DNA of 20,510 nt from Clostridiales bacterium UBA7573 (GCA_002477905.1 DLLB01000022.1:8080-28589), one strand, 5' to 3'; shown: positions 1-6,213, counted from the stretch's first letter. The notes: generated from the sequence alone by a model not told the origin. A program made the numbers and translations.

Positions 1-43
1 GAAAACTTTGAAATAAAAAGTTCCCTCTGAAAAATCCGTACCC
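1..43 (-). repeat. Intergenic repeat copy 9 (cut by window start)
   Basis: Read on the minus strand, this is the 5' end of the repeat family found throughout the window. It starts with the GGGTACGG terminal motif (complement of 36-43), continues with a GAGGGAACTTTTT arm, and ends in CAAAGTTTTC just where the invariant GCGGGGG core should begin. It most resembles the copy at 7372-7540, which has the same ATTTCAAAGTTTTC junction. The rest lies outside the window. Confidence 0.75.
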
Positions 44-45
44 AT

Positions 46-94
46 AAAAAAGCACACACCTTCCGACTTTTCGGAAGGTGTGTGTCTCTTTTTT
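46..94. terminator. Bidirectional intrinsic terminator after jag
   Basis: A perfect 14-bp stem (53-66 with 71-84) closes on a 4-nt CTTT loop. A-run 46-51 becomes a U-run for transcripts coming from jag on the minus strand, and a T-run at 88-94 serves plus-strand transcripts. It lies about 25 nt beyond the jag stop, so the rpmH-to-jag operon appears to end here and does not continue into mnmE/mnmG as it does in many Firmicutes. Confidence 0.9.
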
Positions 95-116
95 GCCGGC
101 AGAAAAGCCCTGCTCC

Positions 117-1025
117 TTACTCTGCAGACGCTTCTTTGGAGCCGCCGTCATCGAGGGTGACGACGACGCGGCGGGAATTGCCGCTGCCAATGGAATGAGA
201 GGAGACGCCGGGAACGGACTGGACCGTGGCGTGGATGATCCGGCGTTCATAGGGATTCATCGGTTCAAAGGTAAAGTTCCGTTCGTTTTTCAGAACCAAT
301 TTTGCTTTGCGGACGGCAAGCCGGCGGAGGGTTTCGTCACGGCGGACGCGATATTCCTGCACGTCGAGCTTGATCCGGGGGCTTTCCACCTCGCCGTCCT
401 CATTGCCGCAATGCAGGGCAAGATTGGTGAGATACTGGAGCGCGTCAAGGGTTTCGCCGTGATGTCCGATGAGGACGCTTGCGCTTTCGCCTTCGATGTC
501 AAAGTGCTGTGCGCCGCCGGCGTCCGGCGTAGGATCCAAAAAATACTGCGCTTCGATGCCGAGATTGTCGCAGAGCGTTTTTACATAAGCGACTGCCGGA
601 TGGGACAGATCGGCAGGGATCTTCGGCTTCGGGGGCTCTTTCGGAAGTTGGATTTCCGGAAGCTCTTTCGGCTCTTTCTTTTCTTTGGGCTGTCTTTGCG
701 CGCGGGTTCCGTCCTTTTTCGGCGGGCGGGCGCCGCTTTGCGCGGCACGTTCGCGCTCTGCGCGTCTGGCTTCTTTTTCTGCGGCGCGTTTTTCCTGCGC
801 GGCTTTTGCCGCCGCCTTTGCCGCTTTTTCCTCCGGCGTATCCTCGCGTTCAAAGTACACGCGCACTTTGGCAAGGCTCTTGCCGCCGAGTCCTAAAAAT
901 CCCTTGCGCTTCGGTTCCTCCAAAACGTCGTATTTGACCTCGTTTACATCGCATCCCAACGCGATCGCGCCTTGGGTAACGGCTCCTTTTACGGTGGTGG
1001 AAACCGCAATCGTTTCTTTCATCAT
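117..1025 (-). CDS. jag: RNA-binding protein Jag/KhpB
   Basis: The 302-residue protein has the three-part Jag architecture. An N-terminal Jag_N domain spans residues 5-58 and carries the conserved KGFLGLGGK loop (41-49). A highly charged Lys/Glu/Ala linker runs from 60 to 135. A KH domain with the GHHG loop (187-190) is followed by an R3H domain with Arg261 and His265 in the R-x3-H motif. In the family, Jag/KhpB binds RNA, often with KhpA, and affects cell division and elongation in Gram-positive cocci; its role here is inferred. The gene starts 6 nt after the yidC stop, and its AAAGGGG ribosome-binding site lies in the end of yidC, so coupled translation is likely. Either of the first two adjacent ATGs could be the start. 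Confidence 0.95.
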   Translation of the reverse strand: MMKETIAVSTTVKGAVTQGAIALGCDVNEVKYDVLEEPKRKGFLGLGGKSLAKVRVYFEREDTPEEKAAKAAAKAAQEKRAAEKEARRAERERAAQSGARPPKKDGTRAQRQPKEKKEPKELPEIQLPKEPPKPKIPADLSHPAVAYVKTLCDNLGIEAQYFLDPTPDAGGAQHFDIEGESASVLIGHHGETLDALQYLTNLALHCGNEDGEVESPRIKLDVQEYRVRRDETLRRLAVRKAKLVLKNERNFTFEPMNPYERRIIHATVQSVPGVSSHSIGSGNSRRVVVTLDDGGSKEASAE

Positions 1026-1031
1026 GGCTGT

Positions 1032-2225
1032 TTATTCCCCTTTATCTTCGTCAGTGTGATCTTCCGTGTCTTTGGATTCGGACGCTTCCGCGTCTTTCTT
1101 ATGATGCGGTGCGTCGTCTTTTTTCAGCGGCGCGGCAAACCGTGCGTCTGCCTTGGTTTCCGCCTCGGCTTCGGCTTCCGCTTCTTCTTTCGCCTGCTTT
1201 TCCGCATACAACCGCTGATAATCCTCATTATCTATATAATGGAGAGATTTTCCGCGGCTCTTGGTCGCGTTGCGCTGGGAAAGCGCTTCCGCGCTGGGAT
1301 TCTGCCCGTTGCGTCTTGCCTGCTTCATCTGCTTCTGCGCTTCGCGCACTTCTTCCTCCGTCACAACGGGGATCTTGAACATCTTGGACAAAATGAACTG
1401 CTGGAGTACGCCGAGCAAACTCTGATAGATCCAGTATACCCCGATCACGCCCGGCATCATGAAGGAGAACCACACGCTCATGAGCGGCATCGTGATGTCC
1501 ATGACCTTCATGGAGCGCGCGGTGTTGTCGTCCATCTGCGGCTGATAGGAGAATTTGCGGGTAAGCTTCATGGAGAAATACTGCGCCGCAAACACCAGAA
1601 CCGGCAGGATCAGCAGTGCCCACGGTTTCTGAAATCCGGGGGTAAGTCCGAGATCCAAGCCGAAAATTTTAAAGTTCGGCAGTTTGTCAATCAGCGCGCC
1701 GACCGAGGAAAAATCCGTGCCGGAAATGGCTTCGGAGAAGGCGTCCGGATTGGCGGTCACCTGCTGGATAATGCTGATGTGGTCAATGTTCGTGCCGGGA
1801 TCCTTGCCGAGCAATGTCCGCGCAACCACGGCAAGCCGTTCGCACAGCGCCGCGTCCAGTTTGCAGATGTAAGTGAGCGGATACCGGATCACCTGATACA
1901 TCAGCATAATGATCGGGAGCTGAATAAAGGTCGGCAGACAACCGCTGGCAGGGTTGTACCCTTCCTGCTGATACAGCGCCATGATCTCCTGCTGCATCTT
2001 CTGCTTGCTTTCGGGATCGTCGCGTCCGGCATATTTGCGGCGGATCGCCATTTCTTTCGGACGGAATTTCGCCTGCTTGACGGCGTTTTTCTGTTGGCGG
2101 ATCCCAAGCGGGAACAGTAAGATCTTGAACAGGATCGCAAACAACAACAGCGCAAGCGCATAATTGTGGCAGAAACTGTAAAAGAACGTCAGGATCGTAC
2201 CAAAAAAGGAGAGTATTGCGTTCAT
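1032..2225 (-). CDS. yidC: Membrane protein insertase YidC (Oxa1 family)
   Basis: The 397-residue protein is of the short Gram-positive YidC/SpoIIIJ type, without the large periplasmic domain of Gram-negative YidC. It inserts and folds membrane proteins alone or with SecYEG. Hydrophobic segments are visible near residues 9-40, 95-115, 205-225, 245-265 and 268-290. Arg43, in PLGIRQQKN after the first membrane segment, matches the conserved arginine of the hydrophilic groove. The C-terminal 100 residues are strongly charged, first basic and then acidic. I chose the ATG at 2225 over an upstream in-frame start at 2291 because the protein then begins directly with the hydrophobic MNAILSFFGT segment, and AGAAAGG lies 11 nt before it. 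No N-terminal lipobox cysteine is evident. Confidence 0.95.
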   Translation of the reverse strand: MNAILSFFGTILTFFYSFCHNYALALLLFAILFKILLFPLGIRQQKNAVKQAKFRPKEMAIRRKYAGRDDPESKQKMQQEIMALYQQEGYNPASGCLPTFIQLPIIMLMYQVIRYPLTYICKLDAALCERLAVVARTLLGKDPGTNIDHISIIQQVTANPDAFSEAISGTDFSSVGALIDKLPNFKIFGLDLGLTPGFQKPWALLILPVLVFAAQYFSMKLTRKFSYQPQMDDNTARSMKVMDITMPLMSVWFSFMMPGVIGVYWIYQSLLGVLQQFILSKMFKIPVVTEEEVREAQKQMKQARRNGQNPSAEALSQRNATKSRGKSLHYIDNEDYQRLYAEKQAKEEAEAEAEAETKADARFAAPLKKDDAPHHKKDAEASESKDTEDHTDEDKGE

Positions 2226-2336
2226 GTGTTTCGTTACCTTTCTTTTTTTGATCAGCCGCGGAAGCGGCAGGACAAGTCGGTGTCGCCTCAAAGGTCAAAT
2301 TTATGAAACACCTGTCGGGACAGGTCATTTTTACAA
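2226..2336 (-). other. yidC 5' leader with two small hairpins
   Basis: On the coding strand this leader holds a 6-bp stem with a CCCG loop (2310-2325) and a 5-bp GCCGC/GCGGC stem with a 4-nt loop (2255-2268). The second is followed by an A-rich stretch and the AGAAAGG ribosome-binding site of yidC. Neither has a terminator-like U-run in the minus direction. I see no convincing promoter or riboswitch. Beyond it (2337-2525) lies repeat copy 1. Confidence 0.4.
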
Positions 2337-2525
2337 CATTTTTTCGCGGAGACTGCCCTGAGGGACCTTTTTGAAAAAAGTTCCCTCAGACTCCCTCCAA
2401 AACTTTACAGGCACCAAAGTTTTCGCGGGGGATGCAAGGGTTCGCCTTTTCCAAAAGGCACCCGCCTTGCAAAGGCAAAAGATTTTCCCTATTCCGTTTT
2501 CCCTTCCGTCGTACTTTCCGTACCC
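2337..2525 (+). repeat. Intergenic repeat copy 1
   Basis: This copy runs antisense to the yidD-yidC operon. In order it has a 13-bp stem with one mismatch (2360-2372 with 2375-2387, spacer GA), the AAAACTTT/AAAGTTTT inverted pair, the TTTTCGCGGGGGATGCAAGG core, the core hairpin (2434-2470; loop CC instead of GC), and the pyrimidine-rich 3' part. It ends in CGTACTTTCCGTACCC (2510-2525), which is the reverse complement of the terminal motif at the 5' ends of other copies. The last 11-12 codons and the stop codon of yidD lie inside it. The left boundary is approximate. Confidence 0.85.
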
Positions 2526-2833
2526 GTTTCCGCCGTACGCTCCGTGCGCTTTTTCCGCCATGGGGGGAGGGGGACGGGATCGAAGCCGCCGCGCGAAAAG
2601 GGATTACAGCGCAGAATGCGCCAAGCGGCGAGGAACACACCCAAGACGCCCCACAAGCGGAGCGCGTCCAGCGCGTATTGGGAGCAAGTGGGAAGATAGC
2701 GACAGCTTCCCTGCCCTTTCTTGGGCGAAATCCACCGCCGGTATGCCAAAATCGGCAGTTTCAGCACCCACACCACAAGAAAATTACACCAGCGGAGCGG
2801 TGCGCACAGAATCCGCAAAAATCGGCGGATCAT
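2489..2833 (-). CDS. yidD: Membrane protein insertion efficiency factor YidD
   Basis: The N-terminal 92 residues match the small YidD family: YRRWISP (31-37), the RYLPTCSQYA signature (45-54), RILRCNPFSRGGFDPVP (72-88). YidD is a peripheral inner-membrane protein thought to help YidC-dependent insertion. The start ATG overlaps the rnpA stop by 4 nt (ATGA), so the two are translationally coupled. At 114 residues it is longer than the usual 70-90. The extra tail after residue 92 is rich in Arg, Thr and Glu, and its last part plus the TAG stop are encoded by repeat copy 1 read antisense. The tail is therefore probably a recent, non-conserved addition. Confidence 0.93.
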   Translation of the reverse strand: MIRRFLRILCAPLRWCNFLVVWVLKLPILAYRRWISPKKGQGSCRYLPTCSQYALDALRLWGVLGVFLAAWRILRCNPFSRGGFDPVPLPPWRKKRTERTAETGTESTTEGKTE

Positions 2834-3438
2834 CGGGGATGACCGGATGGGGGCTCCGACAGGACGGCGGACGCCGTTTGCGGCGTTTTCTCCGCCTTTT
2901 TTTCCGTCTTGCCGGAAAATTTCCCGTCTGCCTGTGGAAAACTTTCCTCGTTTTGCAGATCGGAGGCTACTTCGGGCTGTGTTTTGGTTTGCGGCGCCGG
3001 CTGTACCGGAGCCGGTGTTTCGGCTTGCGCGGGTGCCTCCGGCTTTGCGGTTGCCTGCACGGGCTTTGTCAGCATGTCCAGCTTTCCGAGCGCGTAGCGC
3101 ATATCCTGCTTCACCTGCGGGAGCTTTGCCGCGGCGGTCGCGCTTCTGCCGACTAAGACGATCAGAAATCCGCGCGCAACGCCGTTTTCCAGATCAATCT
3201 GCCGGTAAGCTTCGCGCAAAAGCCGCTTGATCCGGTTGCGCGTGACCGCGCCGCCCAATTTTTTTCCCACGCTCCAGCCCACGCGGTTGATGGTTTCTTT
3301 TTTCGGATGCGCCCGGCGCAGACGCTTTGCGTGCAGATCTTTCAGCACATAGACCGCAACGGTCTTTCCCGCCGCGTGCTTTCCTTTCGCGTAAACCTTC
3401 GCGTACAGATGATTTTCCGTGATCGCGTGTGCTTTCAC
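2830..3438 (-). CDS. rnpA: Ribonuclease P protein component
   Basis: The product is the protein subunit that helps the RNase P RNA bind and mature tRNA precursors. The core (residues 1 to about 123) has the family signature TRNRIKRLLREAYR, with the RNR at 67-69. I place the start at the GTG at 3438: a strong GGAGGG lies 9 nt upstream, and the protein then opens MKAHAITENH, as RnpA does. A longer in-frame reading from 3534 would add 32 unrelated residues. The 202-residue product is unusual for a family of about 110-125 residues. Residues 124-202 form a Pro/Ala/Gln/Lys-rich, probably disordered tail. The stop overlaps the yidD start. Confidence 0.93.
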   Translation of the reverse strand: MKAHAITENHLYAKVYAKGKHAAGKTVAVYVLKDLHAKRLRRAHPKKETINRVGWSVGKKLGGAVTRNRIKRLLREAYRQIDLENGVARGFLIVLVGRSATAAAKLPQVKQDMRYALGKLDMLTKPVQATAKPEAPAQAETPAPVQPAPQTKTQPEVASDLQNEESFPQADGKFSGKTEKKAEKTPQTASAVLSEPPSGHPR

Positions 3439-3489
3439 TGCGGCTCTCCCTCCGTTTGCATTCCGAATCTTTGGTCCTTTTTCTTTGGA

Positions 3490-3524
3490 AAAAAGAAAAA
3501 CCCCCGAATCGCTTCGGCGGTTTT
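3490..3524 (-). terminator. Terminator-like hairpin between rpmH and rnpA
   Basis: On the minus strand an AAAACC-G-CCGAA arm pairs with TTCGG-G-GGTTTT around a GCGA loop of the stable GNRA type. There is one internal G-G mismatch. A T-rich run (TTTTTCTTTTTT, complement of 3500-3489) follows directly. It lies about 55 nt after the rpmH stop and about 50 nt before the rnpA start. Partial termination here would lower rnpA-yidD-yidC-jag expression relative to L34. This is inference from shape only. Confidence 0.55.
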
Positions 3525-3577
3525 CCGGCGGCATCCGGCTCGTTTTCCATAAAGACGCGCCGGGGAAATCACGCCGA

Positions 3578-3712
3578 TCAGTAGGTCAGTCTTGCTCTGC
3601 CTTTTGCACGGCGGCGAGCCAGAACTTTTCTGCCGTTGGCAGTTGCCATTCTCTTTCTGAAGCCGTGTTCTTTTTTTCTCTGTAATTTCTTCGGCTGATA
3701 GGTTCTCAGCAT
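3578..3712 (-). CDS. rpmH: 50S ribosomal protein L34
   Basis: The minus strand encodes a 44-residue, very basic protein beginning MLRTYQPKKLQRKKEHGFRK and ending KGRARLTY. This is the complete L34 sequence pattern, including the GFRKRM and NGRKVLARRRAKGR segments. L34 is a component of the large ribosomal subunit. The start ATG at 3712 is preceded by AAAGGGGTG. It is the first gene of the leftward operon and lies about 100 nt downstream of a strong promoter (3812-3841). A 139-nt gap with a terminator-like hairpin separates it from rnpA. Confidence 0.97.
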   Translation of the reverse strand: MLRTYQPKKLQRKKEHGFRKRMATANGRKVLARRRAKGRARLTY

Positions 3713-3811
3713 GGAGAAACACCCCTTTCGATGGTTTTTTCCTTTCCGGTAAACATCCGCGCAAACGAAAAATCGGGGATCTTTCGCGGGCGGAACGGTC
3801 GGTTATATCCT

Positions 3812-3841
3812 ATTATAAACGATTCCCTACCCGTTTGTCAA
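3812..3841 (-). promoter_or_regulatory. Sigma-A-type promoter for rpmH operon
   Basis: On the minus strand a perfect -35 TTGACA (complement of 3836-3841) and a perfect -10 TATAAT (complement of 3812-3817) are separated by 18 bp. It points towards rpmH. The inverted repeat AAGTGG-TTTTT-CCACTT (3840-3856) abuts the -35 and contains a DnaA-box-like TTTTCCACT (3847-3855, 7 of 9 to TTATCCACA). Confidence 0.88.
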
Positions 3842-3883
3842 GTGGTTTTTCCACTTCCCGAAAGATTTTTTTGAAAAAATCGT

Positions 3884-3949
3884 ACACTTTGCGACACTTT
3901 GCTATTGAAAAATCCGTTTGTTTATGTTATACTATATTATAATAGTATA
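3884..3949 (+). promoter_or_regulatory. dnaA promoter with tandem 9-mer and palindrome
   Basis: A -35 TTGAAA (3905-3910) and a -10 TATACT (3928-3933) are spaced by 17 bp and point towards dnaA. Just upstream, ACACTTTGC occurs twice (3884-3892 and 3894-3902), with a period of 10 bp, so both copies face the same side of the helix. An 8-bp-arm palindrome, TATACTAT-ATTATA-ATAGTATA (3928-3949), covers the -10 and the probable transcription start. Both look like possible regulator sites, but no regulator is identifiable from sequence. Confidence 0.7.
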
Positions 3950-3997
3950 TAGAATGGTACGCAGAACGTCCAAAGAAAGGAAATCCTGAAAGTCAGA

Positions 3998-5464
3998 ATG
4001 AACAACAACGATGAATTTGCCGCCGTCAAAGCGATCTTGCTCAAGCGGCTGGGCGAGGAATTTGCGCCGGAAGTGCTCTCTTTGTGGTTTGAACCGCTGA
4101 AGATCGTTGCCATTGAGGATGAAGTGGTGTTTTTAACCGCACCCTCCAAATTCAAACTCGGCTATATCCAGTCCAAATACCTGCAAAAGCTCAACGACGC
4201 GTTTTGCGTCATCCTGCATCCGGGCGTCAGCGTCCATCTGATGTTGGAATCCGATCTGGTCGGCAATCCGGCGTTTTCCGAGGAAGAAGTGCCGGAGGAA
4301 ACGCCGAAAACCCCTTTGGAGATCGCGGCGGAGGGCAATCTGCCGTTTTCCGCGCCCCGCAAAACGCCGGAGGAAACGGACGAGGAGGAGGACGAGGAGG
4401 AAGAAGAAGACGAACGCCTGCACGCCCTCACGCCGGAAGCCAAGGAAGCGGTGGCAAGAGAGCCGTATTCCTTTGAAAACTTCGTCGTCGGTACGTCCAA
4501 TACCATGGCATACGCCGCCGCGCTTGCGGTTGCGCGTCAGCCGGCGACCGATTATAATCCGCTGTTTATCTGGGGCCCAAGCGGACTTGGCAAGACGCAT
4601 CTGCTCTATGCCATCAAAAATTACATTCTTGCCACCCGCCCCGGCACGAACATTGTATACGTCAAGGGCGAGGAATTCACCAATCAGCTGATCGAAAGCA
4701 TCAGTCTCAACCGGATGGCGCGGTTCCGTTCGCAATACCGGCGGGCAGACGTTCTGCTCATCGACGATATTCAGTTCATTGCCGGCAAGGAATCCACCCA
4801 GGAAGAATTCTTCCATACATTCAATGCGCTTTACGAGGACAAAAAGCAGATCATCTTAACCTCCGACCAGGCGCCGTTCAATATCAAAACCTTGGAGGAT
4901 CGTCTGCGCTCCCGCTTTGTGTGGGGCATGACCGCCGACATTCAGCCGCCGGATTTAGAGTTACGGCAGGCGATCTTAAAAAAGAAGGCGGACGCATTCC
5001 ATGTGATGCTTCCTGCGGATGTGCTTGCTTTCCTTGCAAATAATCTGAAAAACAATATCCGGCAGCTGGAGGGCGCGATCAAGCGCATCGGCGCGCAGGC
5101 TTTGCTTTCCGGCAAACCGATCTCCATGGACATCGCCATCAGCTGTACCGCCGATATGCTCACCGGCGCGGAATCCGATACCGCTGTGGTGGATCGCATT
5201 CTCAACCGCATCTGCTCCAAATACGGCATTTCGTTGGAGGATCTGAAAAGCTCCAAACGACAGAAACAAATCGCCGTTCCCCGCCATATCTCCATCTACC
5301 TGATCCGGGTGCTGACCTCCATGTCTTTCCCCGCCATCGCAAAAATCTTCGGGCGGGACCATTCTACCATCGTCGCTTCCTATCGCTATGTCGAGGATAC
5401 CAAAAAAACCGATCCCGTCTTTGAACTGGAAGTCAATGAACTTGTCCGCGAGATGAAAGAATAA
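3998..5464 (+). CDS. dnaA: Chromosomal replication initiator DnaA
   Basis: DnaA binds DnaA boxes at the origin, melts the duplex and loads the helicase. The 488-residue protein has domain I (1 to about 85) and a flexible domain II (86-150) with a striking acidic run of mostly Glu/Asp at 126-139. The AAA+ domain III has Walker A GPSGLGKT (193-200) and Walker B LLIDDIQF (253-260). The DNA-binding domain IV carries the DnaA signature variant FGRDHSTIVASYRYVE (451-466). The start is the only in-frame ATG that gives a normal domain I. The best ribosome-binding site (AAAGGAAA, 3976-3983) lies unusually far away, 17 nt upstream, with a small CTGA/TCAG hairpin (3986-3996) between. Two repeat copies and the origin boxes follow. 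Confidence 0.98.
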   Translation: MNNNDEFAAVKAILLKRLGEEFAPEVLSLWFEPLKIVAIEDEVVFLTAPSKFKLGYIQSKYLQKLNDAFCVILHPGVSVHLMLESDLVGNPAFSEEEVPEETPKTPLEIAAEGNLPFSAPRKTPEETDEEEDEEEEEDERLHALTPEAKEAVAREPYSFENFVVGTSNTMAYAAALAVARQPATDYNPLFIWGPSGLGKTHLLYAIKNYILATRPGTNIVYVKGEEFTNQLIESISLNRMARFRSQYRRADVLLIDDIQFIAGKESTQEEFFHTFNALYEDKKQIILTSDQAPFNIKTLEDRLRSRFVWGMTADIQPPDLELRQAILKKKADAFHVMLPADVLAFLANNLKNNIRQLEGAIKRIGAQALLSGKPISMDIAISCTADMLTGAESDTAVVDRILNRICSKYGISLEDLKSSKRQKQIAVPRHISIYLIRVLTSMSFPAIAKIFGRDHSTIVASYRYVEDTKKTDPVFELEVNELVREMKE

Positions 5465-5470
5465 AGGCGC

Positions 5471-5701
5471 GGGGTACGAAAGTACGACTTCTCTGAGAGA
5501 ACTTTTTGAAAAAAGTTCTCTCAGACTCCCTCCAAAACTTTACGGGCAAAAAAGGAAAGGCTCCTGCTTTTCAGTTTTCGCGGGGGATGCAAGGGGGCGC
5601 CTTTTGCAAAAGGCACCCGCCTTGCAAAGCAAAAGATTGCTTCTTTCTTTTTGTCCGTCCGCTTTCCCCATGCTCTTTTCCCTTCCGCCGTACCCCCGTA
5701 C
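5471..5701 (+). repeat. Intergenic repeat copy 2, complete
   Basis: This is the best-bounded copy, starting 6 nt after the dnaA stop. Its ends are inverted repeats: GTACGAAAGTACG (5474-5486) against the complement of CGTACCCCCGTAC (5689-5701), 10 of 13 identical. Internally it has a perfect 13-bp stem GAGAGAACTTTTT (5495-5507) with 5510-5522, the core from 5574, the core hairpin (5589-5625), and the pyrimidine-rich 3' part with TTTTTGTCCGTCCGC. It is closely similar to copy 3 along its length. Confidence 0.9.
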
Positions 5702-5890
5702 TCCTCGTCCCCACAGCCTCTCCACACGCGGTCCAACAATATTTCCACAGGATTTCCCGTGGAAAGCGGCGGCTTTTCCCTATCCTTTTCCCAACGCATT
5801 AAACATTCCAAACGCTTGTCTTAAGGGCAGATTTTGCACTTTCCCACAGTTTCCACAGCCCCTATTACGATTACGACTCCTACGATCCCC
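5702..5890 (+). other. oriC: Putative oriC core: DnaA boxes and DnaA-trio-like repeats
   Basis: Between dnaA and dnaN, DnaA-box-like 9-mers (each 7 of 9 to TTATCCACA) occur at 5718-5726 (CTCTCCACA), 5741-5749 (ATTTCCACA), 5840-5848 (TTTCCCACA) and 5849-5857 (GTTTCCACA); one more lies on the minus strand at 5757-5765. The last two plus-strand boxes are directly abutted and are followed by a GC-rich GCCC spacer. Triplets in register from 5862 then include CTA, TTA, TTA and CTA. This reproduces the order known from the Bacillus subtilis unwinding system: paired boxes, GC-rich spacer, DnaA-trios. No perfect consensus box is present. Origin function is inferred from position and layout. Confidence 0.7.
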
Positions 5891-5935
5891 TATTCCTATT
5901 CCCTTTTCTTCTCTCTGCCCCCTGCGGGGGCGCGA

Positions 5936-6158
5936 GGGTAAAAGTACGACTTCTCCGAGGGAACTTTTTGAAAAAAGTTCCCTCAGACTCCCTCCAAAAC
6001 TTTACGGGCAAAAAGGACATATCTTCTTTTTCCAAAGTTTTCGCGGGGGATGCAAGGGGGCGCCTTTTGCAAAAGGCACCCGCCTTGCGAAAGCATAAGA
6101 TTGCTTCTTTCTTTTTGTCCGTCCGCTTTTCCCCATGCTTTTTTCCTTTCAGCCGTAC
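5936..6158 (+). repeat. Intergenic repeat copy 3, complete
   Basis: This full-length copy has the same orientation as copy 2, and the pair forms long direct repeats flanking the DnaA-box cluster. Its first stem GAGGGAACTTTTT (5957-5969 with 5972-5984) differs from copy 2 by one compensated base pair. The core begins at 6037, and the core hairpin is 6052-6088 with a GC loop. The 3' end is CAGCCGTAC (6150-6158). The preceding GCCCCC-TGC-GGGGGC hairpin (5917-5931) lies just outside the element. Confidence 0.9.
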
Positions 6159-6185
6159 TTTTTATAAAAATTAAAATATACAAAT
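6159..6185. other. AT-rich tract before dnaN, possible unwinding element
   Basis: These 27 bases are nearly all A and T in an otherwise GC-rich window. In B. subtilis an AT-rich stretch directly follows the DnaA-trios. Here about 270 bp, including repeat copy 3, separate the trio-like region from this tract. It could be a displaced unwinding element or simply the dnaN leader; a partial -10-like TATAAA is also present. Its role is undecided. Confidence 0.4.
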
Positions 6186-6213
6186 TCCATCATTTCAGAA
6201 AGGATTCAAACTT

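Noticed and set aside
972..2120. A 382-codon plus-strand open frame over yidC
   Set aside because: It is the complement of the clear yidC gene; the sequence is Arg/His/Phe-rich with no domain.
3840..3881. The AT-rich inverted repeats upstream of dnaA as the main origin
   Set aside because: Only one imperfect DnaA-box-like site is present here; the box cluster and triplets lie between dnaA and dnaN.
5574..6088. CRISPR array
   Set aside because: The repeats are dispersed single copies in both orientations with kilobase spacing, and no cas genes are present.
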